Positions 48,055 through 58,783 are shown, counted from the stretch's first letter. The stretch is 64,000 nt of DNA from an uncultured bacterium (GCA_945828315.1 CALZQA010000006.1:1-64000); one strand, 5' to 3'. Numbers and translations are program-made. The notes: generated from the sequence alone by a model not told the origin.

Positions 48055-48627
48055 ATGGTGAATCAGAGCAGAAATAACAACACGACGGATCAGATCCTGG
48101 CAGACAGCCTGAAGGCATTGGTTTTGCAAAAACCGGTGGAAAAGATCACGATCAAGGAGATCACAGATAAAGCAGGTGTGATCCGTCCGACATTCTACAA
48201 TCATTTTCAGGATAAATATGAGCTGTTGGAGTGGATCATCCGGGAGGAGATACTGTCACCGACACACCCGTTGATCCGCAACGGTCTGACCAATCAGGCA
48301 GTGCTGCTCGTTTTTACGAGCCTGTTGCGTGAGAAAGAATTCTACAGCCGGCTGAGCCGCATGGACGGTCCGATCACCTTTGAGGACCTGGTGGTCAAGT
48401 GTATCAAAGAAATGCTGGTAGAAATCTTTGCCGAGCGTTTGCGCAACAAAAACGGACGTTTCCCATGGATGACGGATGATATGCTGGCAGAGTATTATGC
48501 GCGGTCCATGTGCTTTGCGGTCAAGGTATGGATCCGGCAGGGCATGACGGTTCCTGCGCAGGAGATGGCAGATGTGTACGAGTATCTGATGAGTCATTCG
48601 ATGGAGCAGGCAATCCGCGAGGTGTAA
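48055..48627 (+). CDS. TetR/AcrR family regulator
   Basis: TDQILADSLKALVLQKPVEKITIKEITDKAGVIRPTFYNHFQDKYELLEWI. Confidence 0.9.
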   Translation: MVNQSRNNNTTDQILADSLKALVLQKPVEKITIKEITDKAGVIRPTFYNHFQDKYELLEWIIREEILSPTHPLIRNGLTNQAVLLVFTSLLREKEFYSRLSRMDGPITFEDLVVKCIKEMLVEIFAERLRNKNGRFPWMTDDMLAEYYARSMCFAVKVWIRQGMTVPAQEMADVYEYLMSHSMEQAIREV

Positions 48628-48668
48628 TAGGAGAAACGCCTGACCGGAAGGCAGGTATCGTTCGTTTA

Positions 48669-48694
48669 TTATACAAACATCCGGAAATGTATAA
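48669..48694. promoter_or_regulatory. Candidate TetR operator
   Basis: TTATACA-N12-TGTATAA perfect inverted repeat between TetR and MMPL genes. Confidence 0.4.
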
Positions 48695-48743
48695 CATTCA
48701 TAACAAACCTCAAAAAGTGTATAGGCAGCAGTGACAGCAAAAA

Positions 48744-48779
48744 AGGATTGAATATGGAAGCATTCAATTCTTTTTTTTA
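48744..48779 (+). terminator. Terminator upstream of MMPL gene
   Basis: GGATTGAAT / ATTCAATTC stem + T8. Confidence 0.75.
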
Positions 48780-48829
48780 TACTCTTTTTCAGACGAAATA
48801 CCGGATATCTGTCCGGTAAAAAAGAAAGG

Positions 48830-50917
48830 GTGAAAAAAATGAAGAAATTTGGAAAGGGAGTCGTAAAGTGCAGGGTATTGATCCTGATCTTATCCGCTGT
48901 GCTTTTGGTTCCCTCAGCAATCGGTTACTTTCACACGAGAGTCAACTATGATATCCTCTCCTATCTTCCTGATGAGATCGAGACGATGAAGGGTCAGGAG
49001 ATCTTAAAGGATGACTTCGGGATCGGCGCATTTTCACTGTGTGTCGTAGAGGGCATGGAGGATAAGGATGTCTGTGAACTGGAAGACAAGATCGAGGACA
49101 TTCCGCATGTAAAGAAAGTTGTCTGGTATGACACTATTGCGGATCTGTCGCTTCCGATGGAGGTGCTTCCGGATGACATCTACAAGATCTTTAACAACGA
49201 TGATACGGATTCCACACTGCTTGCGGTGTTGTATGACACCGGAATGTCAGAGGATGAAACGATGGATGCGGTGAAGGAGATCCGGAAGCTTGCAGACGGA
49301 CAGTGTTTCGTCAGTGGTATGTCAGCAGTCATTACCGATATCAAGGAGCTGTCAGACCGGGAGGTTCCGATCTATGTGATCATCGCCGTGGTTCTTGCGA
49401 TCATTGTTCTGTCGCTGACTATGGATTCTGCGATCGTTCCGGTATTTTTCCTTCTGAGTATCGGAATGGCGATCATATACAACCTGGGAACAAACATGAT
49501 CAAGGGAGAGATCTCCTATGTGACGCAGGCGCTGGCGGCAGTGCTCCAGCTCGGTGTCACAATGGACTACTCCATTTTCCTGTGGCACAGCTATGAGGAT
49601 GAGTGTACAAGGATCGATGATCACAAAGAGGCGATGGCAGCGGCGATCGCCAATACGATCACTTCTGTTGTGGGAAGTTCCGTCACGACAGTTGCCGGAT
49701 TTATTGCCCTGTGTTTTATGAGCTTCACACTCGGCATGGATCTGGGAATCGTTATGGCGAAGGGCGTGGTATTCGGCGTGATCGGCTGTGTTACCATCCT
49801 GCCGTCCATGATCCTTGTATTTGATAAAGCAGTGCAGAAGACGAAACACCGACCGATCCTTCCGGATCTGGGACGGATCGCCGGATGGATCACAAGACAT
49901 TACAAATGGTTTGTGGCAGCGTTTATCCTTATTCTGTTCCCTGCGATCTACGGTTACACCCATACGGATGTCTATTATGATCTGGCAGGCACACTGCCGA
50001 AGGATCTGCCCAGCATCGTGGCAAATCAGAAGCTGGAAGACAATTTTGACATGAATGCCACACATATTTATCTTGTGGACAGCTCACTGCCGGCCAAGGA
50101 TGTCGCACACATGATCGATGAGGTCAATGAGGTGGACGGTGTCAAGGCGACCATCGGACTGGAAGCGATCCTGGGAGCCGGTTTCCCGAAGGAGATGCTG
50201 CCTGCGGACCTGCTCTCTGTGGTGCAAAATGATGAGTATGAGCTTTTGATGGTAAGCTCCGAATACGCGGTGGCTTCCGATGAGGTCAACGCCCAGTGCG
50301 AAAAACTGGATCAGATCCTGGATAAGTATGATACAAAGGGCATGCTGATCGGTGAGGCGCCCTGTACCAAGGATCTGATCAATATTACGGATGAGGATTT
50401 CAAGCGCGTCAGCGCCGTATCGATCCTGGCGATCTTTGCGATCATCCTCCTGGTGTTCAAGTCCATTAGCCTGCCCATCATTCTGGTGGCAGTCATTGAG
50501 TTTGCGATCTTTATCAACATGGGTATTCCGGCGTACACCGGAACAGTAATTCCGTTTATCGCGTCTATCGTCATCGGAACGATCCAGCTGGGCGCGACCG
50601 TGGATTATGCGATCCTGATGACAAATAAATATAAACTGGCGCGCCACAACGGAATAGAGAAAAAAGAGGCGATCACACAGGCGCTGGAGGGTTCCATTCA
50701 GTCCATCATCGTCAGTGCTTTGAGCTTTTTCTCGGCAACATTCGGTGTGGGCGTTTACTCAAATATCGATATGATCAGCTCCTTGTGCATTTTGATGTCA
50801 AGAGGCGCCATCATCAGTATGTTTGTAGTTATCTTCATTCTGCCCTCCATGTTCATGATCTTCGACAAGGCGATCGTAAAGACCAGTATGGGATTCTGTA
50901 GACGTGAGGGAAGGTAA
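48830..50917 (+). CDS. MMPL/RND superfamily transporter
   Basis: 695 aa; two halves each with SSD-like TM blocks; LQLGVTMDYSIFLWHSYEDE / IQLGATVDYAILMTNKYK. Confidence 0.9.
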   Translation: MKKMKKFGKGVVKCRVLILILSAVLLVPSAIGYFHTRVNYDILSYLPDEIETMKGQEILKDDFGIGAFSLCVVEGMEDKDVCELEDKIEDIPHVKKVVWYDTIADLSLPMEVLPDDIYKIFNNDDTDSTLLAVLYDTGMSEDETMDAVKEIRKLADGQCFVSGMSAVITDIKELSDREVPIYVIIAVVLAIIVLSLTMDSAIVPVFFLLSIGMAIIYNLGTNMIKGEISYVTQALAAVLQLGVTMDYSIFLWHSYEDECTRIDDHKEAMAAAIANTITSVVGSSVTTVAGFIALCFMSFTLGMDLGIVMAKGVVFGVIGCVTILPSMILVFDKAVQKTKHRPILPDLGRIAGWITRHYKWFVAAFILILFPAIYGYTHTDVYYDLAGTLPKDLPSIVANQKLEDNFDMNATHIYLVDSSLPAKDVAHMIDEVNEVDGVKATIGLEAILGAGFPKEMLPADLLSVVQNDEYELLMVSSEYAVASDEVNAQCEKLDQILDKYDTKGMLIGEAPCTKDLINITDEDFKRVSAVSILAIFAIILLVFKSISLPIILVAVIEFAIFINMGIPAYTGTVIPFIASIVIGTIQLGATVDYAILMTNKYKLARHNGIEKKEAITQALEGSIQSIIVSALSFFSATFGVGVYSNIDMISSLCILMSRGAIISMFVVIFILPSMFMIFDKAIVKTSMGFCRREGR

Positions 50918-51007
50918 CCATGTAAGCAACAGTTCCGCTATCGGGAACTTTGAAGCAGTTCAACACAGTTAGAAATAAATTGAAGAAAAAACCAGGAGGT
51001 TTCTATC

Positions 51008-53128
51008 ATGAAGATGAAAGAATTACAGAAAAAATTTCAAAATAAATTTGCGATCCGTATGATGGCAGGTGTGCTTGTCGTAGCAATGGTGGGTGGAAGC
51101 TTCGCCGCAGGCTATGTGCAGGGCGCAGGGCAGCAGGCGATCACTGCGGAAGCAGCAGAAAAATCAGAGCTTGAGGAAAAGATCGGTGAGCTTGTAAATA
51201 AAAAATCGGGCGTGGACGACACGACAAAGGATGAGACGGTTTATGTCATCTCGGATGCAAAGGGCCAGTCAGGCAAGGTCATCGTGGAGGAGTGGCTGAA
51301 AAACCGTGACGGGGCAGCAACTATTGAGGATGTCTCTGATCTGAATGACATCACAAATATCAAGGGGGACGAGACGTTCACACAGGATGGAGAAAAACTT
51401 ACCTGGCAGGCAAACGGCAGTGATATTTATTATGAAGGCACAACGGATAAACAGGTGCCCATCAGCGAGAAGATCACCTATTATCTGGACGGTGAGGAGA
51501 TCGAGCCGGAGCAGCTGGCAGGAAAGAGCGGAAAGGTTACCATCCGTTTTGACTATGAGAATCATGAGAAGACAACGATCGACAAGGATGGAAAGAGCAT
51601 TGAGGTTTATGTGCCTTTTACCGTGATGACCGGTATGATCGTGAGTGATGATTTTACAAATATTGAAGTGACTAACGGAAAGGTCATCTCCGATGGAAAA
51701 AATAATATTGTTGTGGGAATGGCAATGCCCGGACTGCATGAGAGTCTGCAGAAAGAGGATGGAGACTTTGACAGTGAGATCGAGTTTCCGGATTATGTTG
51801 AAGTGAGTGCGGATGTAGAAAATTTCTCGCTGGAAATGACAGCATCCGTTGCCATGAGCGGACTGCTCTCTGATATGAACTTGAGTGATGTGGATCTGAC
51901 GGATCTGGAAAATTCCATTAATGATCTCTCCGACGGCAGCGAGCAGTTGGAAGACGGAAGTAAACAGATCAAAGACGGACTGGGAACTTTAAAGGACAGC
52001 ATGGGTGAGTTTACCAGTGGCGCATCAGATCTGAGCAGCGGGATCAAGGATTATACGGATGGCGCGAAAAAGTTAAACGACGGTCTGAGTACTTTGAATG
52101 CCAGCGTCGGCACACTTTCCAAAGGCGCAGAGACACTGAATACCAGTGCAAAGACAATCGCTGCAGGTGTCAAGACGCTGGATGAGGCGCTCAACACGGA
52201 GATGAGCGACAAGGAAAAGGAGGCTGCGAAAAAGCAGGTGTCTGCCCAGTTTGCGGAGGACGGTGCCACCTACAAATTGATCTATAAAGCGGCAGCGGCC
52301 AATTTTACGAACACAATGACCAGCGATGCGACGGTGGGACAGATCCAGTCCGGTATTTCCGGTATGGGATTGACCAGCAACGGCGTGATCGCTGCACTGG
52401 CACAGTATTATGCAGAGAATGGTTTTACGGATGTAACGAGCGGGAAAAAATACAGCGCCGAGCAGTGTCAGGCGACTGTTCCCGGAACAGGCACGACCTA
52501 TGCGGCTTATTTTGCAAGTGCTGTATTAAAGGGCGGACTTGCACAGGGAATTGCAGGAGGCATTGCGTCGAACGGTTCCGATGCAGTCGGAAAATCAGTT
52601 GTCTCCGCATGTGAGAGCGCTGCACAGACAGCGGCGATCCAGGGTGCGGAAAATGCCAAGAAGACGATTGCATCGCAGATCGAGGCGGTTGACAAGAAGA
52701 GTGGATACAGTCTCGTGAGTGGAACTTCTGCACTCAGCAAGGGCATCTCCACATTGGCAGCTGGTGTGCCTGATCTTGTATCCGGTGTGAATCAGCTGGC
52801 GAGCGGTGCAAGTACGCTTGTCGCAAACAACGAGAAGCTGAAGAATGGTGCGTCCGATCTGTCTGACGGTGCAAGTAAAATTGCAGATGGTGTAGATAAG
52901 CTGGACGACGGAGCAGATGAGTTGTATAATGGAGTTGTGAAGTTTAACGAGGAAGGAATCTCCAAACTGGTAGACGCGTTCAATGGTGATGCAAAGGATC
53001 TGATCGACCGCATCGATGCTGTCGTACAGGCGGGAGAGAACTACACAACATTTACGGGACTTGCAAAGGAACAGGTTGGTAGTGTAAAATTTATTATAAA
53101 AACAGATGCAGTCAAGGTATCTGAATAA
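51008..53128 (+). CDS. Secreted/anchored protein with YhgE/Pip-like coiled heptad repeats
   Basis: 706 aa; N-terminal TM; LSDGSEQLEDGSKQIKDGLGTLKDS, SDLSDGASKIADGVDKLDDGADELYNGV. Confidence 0.75.
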   Translation: MKMKELQKKFQNKFAIRMMAGVLVVAMVGGSFAAGYVQGAGQQAITAEAAEKSELEEKIGELVNKKSGVDDTTKDETVYVISDAKGQSGKVIVEEWLKNRDGAATIEDVSDLNDITNIKGDETFTQDGEKLTWQANGSDIYYEGTTDKQVPISEKITYYLDGEEIEPEQLAGKSGKVTIRFDYENHEKTTIDKDGKSIEVYVPFTVMTGMIVSDDFTNIEVTNGKVISDGKNNIVVGMAMPGLHESLQKEDGDFDSEIEFPDYVEVSADVENFSLEMTASVAMSGLLSDMNLSDVDLTDLENSINDLSDGSEQLEDGSKQIKDGLGTLKDSMGEFTSGASDLSSGIKDYTDGAKKLNDGLSTLNASVGTLSKGAETLNTSAKTIAAGVKTLDEALNTEMSDKEKEAAKKQVSAQFAEDGATYKLIYKAAAANFTNTMTSDATVGQIQSGISGMGLTSNGVIAALAQYYAENGFTDVTSGKKYSAEQCQATVPGTGTTYAAYFASAVLKGGLAQGIAGGIASNGSDAVGKSVVSACESAAQTAAIQGAENAKKTIASQIEAVDKKSGYSLVSGTSALSKGISTLAAGVPDLVSGVNQLASGASTLVANNEKLKNGASDLSDGASKIADGVDKLDDGADELYNGVVKFNEEGISKLVDAFNGDAKDLIDRIDAVVQAGENYTTFTGLAKEQVGSVKFIIKTDAVKVSE

Positions 53129-53151
53129 ATAAAAGCCTGTGAGGAATGATC

Positions 53152-53727
53152 ATGAACTGGTTAGAAACGACTCTGGTAACGCTTGGTGTCTCATTAGATA
53201 TTTTTGCCGCTATGGCGTGTAAAGGTGCCCAGCTTTCAAAAATTGAAAAAAAACCTCTGGTGATATTGTGTGTGCTGTTTGCCGTCTGGCAGACAGTGGC
53301 ACTTTACATCGGCAGTGCGGCAGGCGCTTTTTTGCGCATGCGAGAACTGAGTTCGGAGAGTGGAAATATGCAGATCATCGCGGTGGCGATCTTTGGAGTG
53401 CTGGGGATCCTGATGATCCGGAAAGCGTGGAAAAATGAGCCGATCGTAGAACGTCGGGATGACAGATATGCATGGAAAGGATTGATCGCAAGGCTTGCGC
53501 TGATCAGTACCTGGACGCTGGTGCTGGGCGCGGCGCTGGGCTTTCTGGGAACCGGAACTGTTACGTTGCTCACGGTGATCTCAGCGGCAACAGTCTTTGT
53601 GGTGATCGCCGGATTGTACGTGGGCTATCACATGGGATATGAGCAGAAAACAAAGGCGTATGCCATCGGTGGCGCACTTTTACTTCTGGGCGCTGTGGAT
53701 ACGGTTTTCCGGTTTGTGATGGTCTAG
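53152..53727 (+). CDS. MntP-like putative manganese efflux pump
   Basis: TTLVTLGVSLDIFAAMACKGAQLSKIEKK; six-TM paired repeats. Confidence 0.7.
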   Translation: MNWLETTLVTLGVSLDIFAAMACKGAQLSKIEKKPLVILCVLFAVWQTVALYIGSAAGAFLRMRELSSESGNMQIIAVAIFGVLGILMIRKAWKNEPIVERRDDRYAWKGLIARLALISTWTLVLGAALGFLGTGTVTLLTVISAATVFVVIAGLYVGYHMGYEQKTKAYAIGGALLLLGAVDTVFRFVMV

Positions 53728-54419
53728 AGATGAAGGAGTTTCTCGATCAGTCGTGACGCTTCACTGCGGGTGAGGTGATCGATATCGACTGGTTTAGACA
53801 ATTTGTCAGGATTTTCAGACAGCAGCCGCTGGAGCTGTTCCCTTTGGGGAATGGTGACGGGCTGCTGTTTTTTGATGTTTACGCGAAGGGGTCGGGGAGC
53901 AAAGGCTTCGGGCTCTGCTTCGCCGTACTCTGTAAACAGCCGCTCATAGACCAGTGCCGCTGCATAGGCGTCCGAAACGGCGCGGTGGACAGTTCCGGTG
54001 TCAATAGCATACAGCGCGCGAAGCTCGGTGAGCTTCTTTTTCTGCTCCTCCGGCAGAAATCTGCGGGCAAGCTTTAAAGTGTCGATACCGGTTCGCTCAA
54101 AGGAGAGTCTTGCATTGACAAAGGCCTGCTTTAAGAAGCTGTAGTCGAAGCTTAAGTTGTGTCCTAACAGAGGCAGATCTCCTGAAAAATCCAGGAAGTG
54201 GGGAAGAACGTCAGACAGTTCCTCGCCATCATCCGCCATCGCCTGTGTGATGCCGGTCAGATCCGTGATCGTCTCGGGAACCGCGCAGTGGGGGTTGATG
54301 AGTGCCGAAAACTCGCCGGCGGGCCTGCCGTCCTCCATGCGCAGTGCGCCGATCTCCAAAATACGGTCGGTTTTTACGTTCAGTCCGGTCATTTCCAGAT
54401 CAATTGCCAGGTAAGTCAT
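53724..54419 (-). CDS. DnaQ-like 3'-5' exonuclease
   Basis: MTYLAIDLEMTGLNVKTDRILEIGA, LLGHNLSFDYSFLK, AVSDAYAAALV. Confidence 0.9.
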   Translation of the reverse strand: MTYLAIDLEMTGLNVKTDRILEIGALRMEDGRPAGEFSALINPHCAVPETITDLTGITQAMADDGEELSDVLPHFLDFSGDLPLLGHNLSFDYSFLKQAFVNARLSFERTGIDTLKLARRFLPEEQKKKLTELRALYAIDTGTVHRAVSDAYAAALVYERLFTEYGEAEPEAFAPRPLRVNIKKQQPVTIPQREQLQRLLSENPDKLSKPVDIDHLTRSEASRLIEKLLHL

Positions 54420-54439
54420 TTTTTATATCCTTTCAGTTG

Positions 54440-56164
54440 TCAGAGTTGTTCCACCTCCGCCTGATACGTCAGCGGATCACGCACCTCGTAGTTGAAGCGG
54501 TAAAACAGTGGTTCGTCAGTACGTTGTGGCAGCGCGTTTATGAGATCACTGTCCCGCAGCGGAAACGCATAATGAAATATCTCTGTGTGGCGCAGGCTGC
54601 CCTTGTTTTCGGGGTTTCGCCCACGGATCTCCCGCTTGTAGGCCGCAAGGTCGCATGCCCAATCCGGGCGGCGCTTGCAGTTTTCACGCGCATAGAGATC
54701 ATAGACCAGCGCTTCGCGAAATAGCGCCAGGAGGTCGTCCGCGTTTCCGGAGATCACACCATTTTTCAGCTCATCCTGCAAGAAATCAAGCAATATCTCG
54801 CAGCGGGCCGGACGGGAGTGGCTGCAGCCAAACAGTCCGTGCTTGTCATAGTAGTCGCCCAGACGCTGAAAAAGTTCAAATGCACTTTTGTAAATGCAGG
54901 TGAGCAGGCGGACAGTGAGCGCATACTGCCAGCTGTTGTAGTAGACTTCCACCATCTCCTCCACGCGTTTGATGCGCAGCAGGTCATCGAAGGAGAGCCA
55001 CTTTGTCGACAGCACTTCATAGGGGGCAGTCTCATGACGGAGAATGCCATACTCTTTTGCATGTTCATACATGTAGGAACCTTTCAGTACCTTCAAAAAG
55101 CCCAGCTGAAGCTGGCTGGGCGCCAGTGCGAAGATCTCATCAAAGGACCTTGCAAAGGTATCATAATCCTCGTAAGGCAGCCCGGCGATCAAATCCAGAT
55201 GAAGGTGGATGTTGTGCCATTTGCGGATGCGGGTCACAACTTCCTTCAGGCGGGGCAGATCCATCTGCCGGTGAATCTCCTTGATCGTTGCGGGATTGGT
55301 GGACTGGACGCCGATCTCCAGCTGAACGAGACCGGGGCGAAAGGTGGAGAGCAGCTCCAGTTCATCCTCCCGGAAAAGGTCTGCGCTCACTTCAAAGTGA
55401 AAATTTGTCTTTCCACGGTCGATAGACCGGATGTGGCGCCAGACCGTCATGGCATGTTCGTGGTTGCAGTTGAAGGTACGGTCAACGAATTTGACCTGAG
55501 GGATCTCCTGATCCACAAAAAAGGAGAGCTCTTTCTTTACCAGCTCCGGACTGCGGAAACGAAGTGTTTTTTCCAGCGAAGAGAGGCAGTAACTGCATCG
55601 GAACGGACAGCCGCGGCTCGATTCGTAATAGACGATGCGGTGCGCCAGGTCATCTGTTTTTTCGTAACAGAAGGGAATGCGATCAAGTGAAAGGGGGATG
55701 GCTTCACCGGTCTGCACAAGAGCTTCGTTTTGGCGGAAGACCAGTCCGGGAATATCCTCAAGGTATTCCGGTGAGCCGTAAACATAATATCTTGCCAGTG
55801 AGGAGAAGGTGTCTTCGCCCTCGCCGCGCATGATGCCAGTCACTTCCGGATGGGAAGAAAGAAAAGCCTTCGACTCAAAGGAGACCTCCGGACCTCCCAG
55901 CCAGATGGGAACCTGGGGCAGCAGTTTGTGAAACTCACGGGTAAGCATTTCAACATAGGAGATATTCCAGATATAGCAGGAGATACAGAGCACATCCGGA
56001 TGTTCACGATAGATGCCCTGCAGGATCTGATCCGGTGCGTGGTTGATGGTGTACTCCTTTAAGACCAGATGATCGGCGCAATCTGCAGTGTACGCCATGA
56101 AATTCCGCAGCGCCGGATTGGAATGGATATATTTTGCGTTGATGGCTGTCAGGACGATCTTCAT
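54440..56164 (-). CDS. B12-binding domain radical SAM protein (DUF4080 type)
   Basis: YYESSRGCPFRCSYCLSSLEKTLRFRS; N-terminal cobalamin-binding-like domain. Confidence 0.92.
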   Translation of the reverse strand: MKIVLTAINAKYIHSNPALRNFMAYTADCADHLVLKEYTINHAPDQILQGIYREHPDVLCISCYIWNISYVEMLTREFHKLLPQVPIWLGGPEVSFESKAFLSSHPEVTGIMRGEGEDTFSSLARYYVYGSPEYLEDIPGLVFRQNEALVQTGEAIPLSLDRIPFCYEKTDDLAHRIVYYESSRGCPFRCSYCLSSLEKTLRFRSPELVKKELSFFVDQEIPQVKFVDRTFNCNHEHAMTVWRHIRSIDRGKTNFHFEVSADLFREDELELLSTFRPGLVQLEIGVQSTNPATIKEIHRQMDLPRLKEVVTRIRKWHNIHLHLDLIAGLPYEDYDTFARSFDEIFALAPSQLQLGFLKVLKGSYMYEHAKEYGILRHETAPYEVLSTKWLSFDDLLRIKRVEEMVEVYYNSWQYALTVRLLTCIYKSAFELFQRLGDYYDKHGLFGCSHSRPARCEILLDFLQDELKNGVISGNADDLLALFREALVYDLYARENCKRRPDWACDLAAYKREIRGRNPENKGSLRHTEIFHYAFPLRDSDLINALPQRTDEPLFYRFNYEVRDPLTYQAEVEQL

Positions 56165-56829
56165 GGCGTACTGTCCTCCTCTGCACCTGCGTCGGCAGGG
56201 GAATCCGGGCCCGCATTTCCGTCGGCGGCGAGATATTCCTCCAGCTTCCGCAGGATAGAATTTCTTCTGATGGAAGTAATTTTCTCTGCGGATTCATAAA
56301 GTGCATTAATTTTTTCAGGCTGTCCTTCGTAATCATATATAGTAGCAAGCAACTCATAGGCCTTGCCCACATCTGATCCAAGCGAAAGCGAGTATTCCAA
56401 TACCTGCTTTGCTTCTTCGGGATGAGACAGCTCAAAAAGTTTTTCGCCATAGTTTGCCAAAAGTGATACGAGCGTGCTATAATTGGTGTCGCACTGACTG
56501 AGCGCATTCAGATTGGCAGCGCCGTAGCGCAGTTTCAGGTCTGTGTTGGAGATGCCGTTCAAGTTGCAGATCGGCTGGGTGGACAGATCGCGGAGCGCGC
56601 CCTCATAGCTTGCCAGTACCTCATCATCAAATCTGCCCAGCGGAAGTGTATCCAGCGGCAGCTTGATATAGGCAAGGTTAGAAATATCCTGTTTGCGCGT
56701 CCAGTTGGCTTCCTGCTCCCGCTCACGAAAGTCATTCCAGACTTTTTCTTCCGAGCGCATGGCAGAGCTCCTTCGGATGGCAATATAGATCGTCACAATG
56801 ATAATTATAGCTAAAAAAGGTAACAGCAT
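56161..56829 (-). CDS. Membrane-anchored TPR-like hypothetical protein
   Basis: N-terminal TM, helical repeats AKQVLEYSLSLGSDVGKAYELLATIYDYEGQPEKINALYESA; overlaps next CDS by ATGA. Confidence 0.65.
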   Translation of the reverse strand: MLLPFLAIIIIVTIYIAIRRSSAMRSEEKVWNDFREREQEANWTRKQDISNLAYIKLPLDTLPLGRFDDEVLASYEGALRDLSTQPICNLNGISNTDLKLRYGAANLNALSQCDTNYSTLVSLLANYGEKLFELSHPEEAKQVLEYSLSLGSDVGKAYELLATIYDYEGQPEKINALYESAEKITSIRRNSILRKLEEYLAADGNAGPDSPADAGAEEDSTP

Positions 56830-56869
56830 AAATAAATCCTTTCCAATAAAAAACAAAGAGGTGAAAACC

Positions 56870-56983
56870 ATGAAAAACTCAAAAACTCAAAAAAATAATA
56901 AACGTCAGATCGCTGCCGGGATCATCGCGATCGTACTGGTGCTTGCCATGGTGGTTCCCATGGTGCTGAGCGCGCTTCTCTGA
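56870..56983 (+). CDS. 37-aa single-TM small protein
   Basis: MKNSKTQKNNKRQIAAGIIAIVLVLAMVVPMVLSALL with RBS aaagaggtg. Confidence 0.7.
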   Translation: MKNSKTQKNNKRQIAAGIIAIVLVLAMVVPMVLSALL

Positions 56984-57166
56984 CGACAGATGAACCCCGT
57001 CCGGAATCGTTAATAATATACTAAAATCCGTAATTTCTGTCAATTATTCTGGCTGTTTTTGCGTATTGAAAAATGCGGGAGAGGTAGTATATAATTAAGA
57101 TTCGAAATAATATGGGAAATGATACATAAAACTCAAAGACTGACAGCGTGAAATGAGGTTATTATA

Positions 57167-58783
57167 ATGAAAAAAAAGAAATCAAATCTGGGATGGAAGA
57201 TCGGTGGTGCACTTGTTGCGGCTGTGGTCTGCGCGGCAGGCATTTATGTTGGAACGACGGTGCATGCGCAGGAGAACGGAGAGCATCTGATCGCTGACAA
57301 TATATATATCGGTGATATTGCCGTGGGAGGCATGACTGAAGCGCAGGCCAATGAGGCTGTAGAGTCTTATGTGGAGTCTCTGGGAGATACACAGTTCACA
57401 CTGACGGTAGATGACAAGAGTGTGACTGCCACAGCAGCAGACTTTGGCGTGTCATGGTCAAATCCCGTGATCGTGAAAGATGCTGCCGGTGTCGGCAGAA
57501 CCGGAAACCTGATCGAGCGATACAAATCAAAAAAAGATCTCGAACATGAGAATCTGGTGTTTGATATCACATACACTGCGGATAAAGAAAAAGTAAAGAG
57601 CTTTCTGGAGGCGAACGCTCAGGATATGGATCAGGAAGCGGTCAACTACGGACTGATCCGGGAAAATGGTGGATTTACGATCACAGACGGACAGAACGGT
57701 GTTGCTGTGGATGTAGACAAGTCTGTGGATGAGATCGTGTCATATATCGAAGAAACATGGACGCAGACAGACGCGTCTCTGGAGCTTGCAGCCACTGTGG
57801 TGGAACCTGAGGGCACCAAGGAGCAGTTGGAGCGCGTGACAGATGTTCTGGGAACGTTTACTACTGATTTCGGAACTTCTTCCGCAGGACGTGCACAGAA
57901 TGTGCGAAACGGTGCCAGCAAGATCAATGGAACGGTATTGTACCCTGGAGAGCAGTTTTCCGTGTATGAGGCAGTCAATCCGTTCACTGCGGAGAATGGC
58001 TATGAGCTGGCCGGTTCCTACGAGAACGGAACGACAGTTCAGACTTACGGCGGTGGTATCTGTCAGGTATCAACGACGTTATACAATGCTGTGATCCGTG
58101 CGGAACTGGCAATAGATGAGCGTTTCTGTCATTCTATGATCGTCAGCTATGTAAAGCCATCGATGGATGCAGCGATCGCAGGTACTTACAAGGATCTGAA
58201 ATTTACGAATAATTATGATTTCCCGATCTATATCGAGGGATATACGAGCGGCATGCAGATTACCTTTACCATTTATGGGGAGGAGACGCGTGATCCCGGC
58301 AGAGAGGTCATTTTTGAGAGCGAGACCACCAGCACAACGGAGCCGGAAGTGAAATTTGAGACTGCTGCAGATCAGCCCATTGGCTATGTACAGCAGACAC
58401 AGAGTGCACATACCGGTTACACGGCAAAATTGTGGAAGATCGTCAAGGAGAACGGTGTGGAAGTGAGCCGCGAGCCCTACAACAACAGTACTTATAATGC
58501 TTCTCCGAAGATCATCACGGTCGGTATCAAATCAGACAATAAGGAAGCGGTAGCAGCTGTAAAGGCAGCAATCGCAACGAAGGATGAGGCAGCTGTCCGC
58601 GCGGCAGCAGCGGCAAATTCTGCAGAGGCATTAAAGAAGCAGGAAGAAGCAGAAAAGAAACAGCAGGAAGAGGAAGAGAAGAAAAAGGAAGAAGCGGAAA
58701 CTTCCTCAAAACCGGAAAAACCGGCAAAAGAGGATAAAGAGGAGGCACAAGATCCGGCAAAGGAGGAGACCGGGGAGGAGTGA
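57167..58783 (+). CDS. VanW family protein (peptidoglycan-binding-like + VanW domain)
   Basis: YPGEQFSVYEAVNPFTAENGYELAGSYENGTTVQTYGGGICQVSTTLYNAVIRAEL. Confidence 0.93.
   Translation: MKKKKSNLGWKIGGALVAAVVCAAGIYVGTTVHAQENGEHLIADNIYIGDIAVGGMTEAQANEAVESYVESLGDTQFTLTVDDKSVTATAADFGVSWSNPVIVKDAAGVGRTGNLIERYKSKKDLEHENLVFDITYTADKEKVKSFLEANAQDMDQEAVNYGLIRENGGFTITDGQNGVAVDVDKSVDEIVSYIEETWTQTDASLELAATVVEPEGTKEQLERVTDVLGTFTTDFGTSSAGRAQNVRNGASKINGTVLYPGEQFSVYEAVNPFTAENGYELAGSYENGTTVQTYGGGICQVSTTLYNAVIRAELAIDERFCHSMIVSYVKPSMDAAIAGTYKDLKFTNNYDFPIYIEGYTSGMQITFTIYGEETRDPGREVIFESETTSTTEPEVKFETAADQPIGYVQQTQSAHTGYTAKLWKIVKENGVEVSREPYNNSTYNASPKIITVGIKSDNKEAVAAVKAAIATKDEAAVRAAAAANSAEALKKQEEAEKKQQEEEEKKKEEAETSSKPEKPAKEDKEEAQDPAKEETGEE

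Noticed and set aside
58640-58780. Purine-rich GAAGAA repeat tract
   Set aside because: Encodes the Glu/Lys-rich C-terminal tail of the VanW protein; no separate element needed
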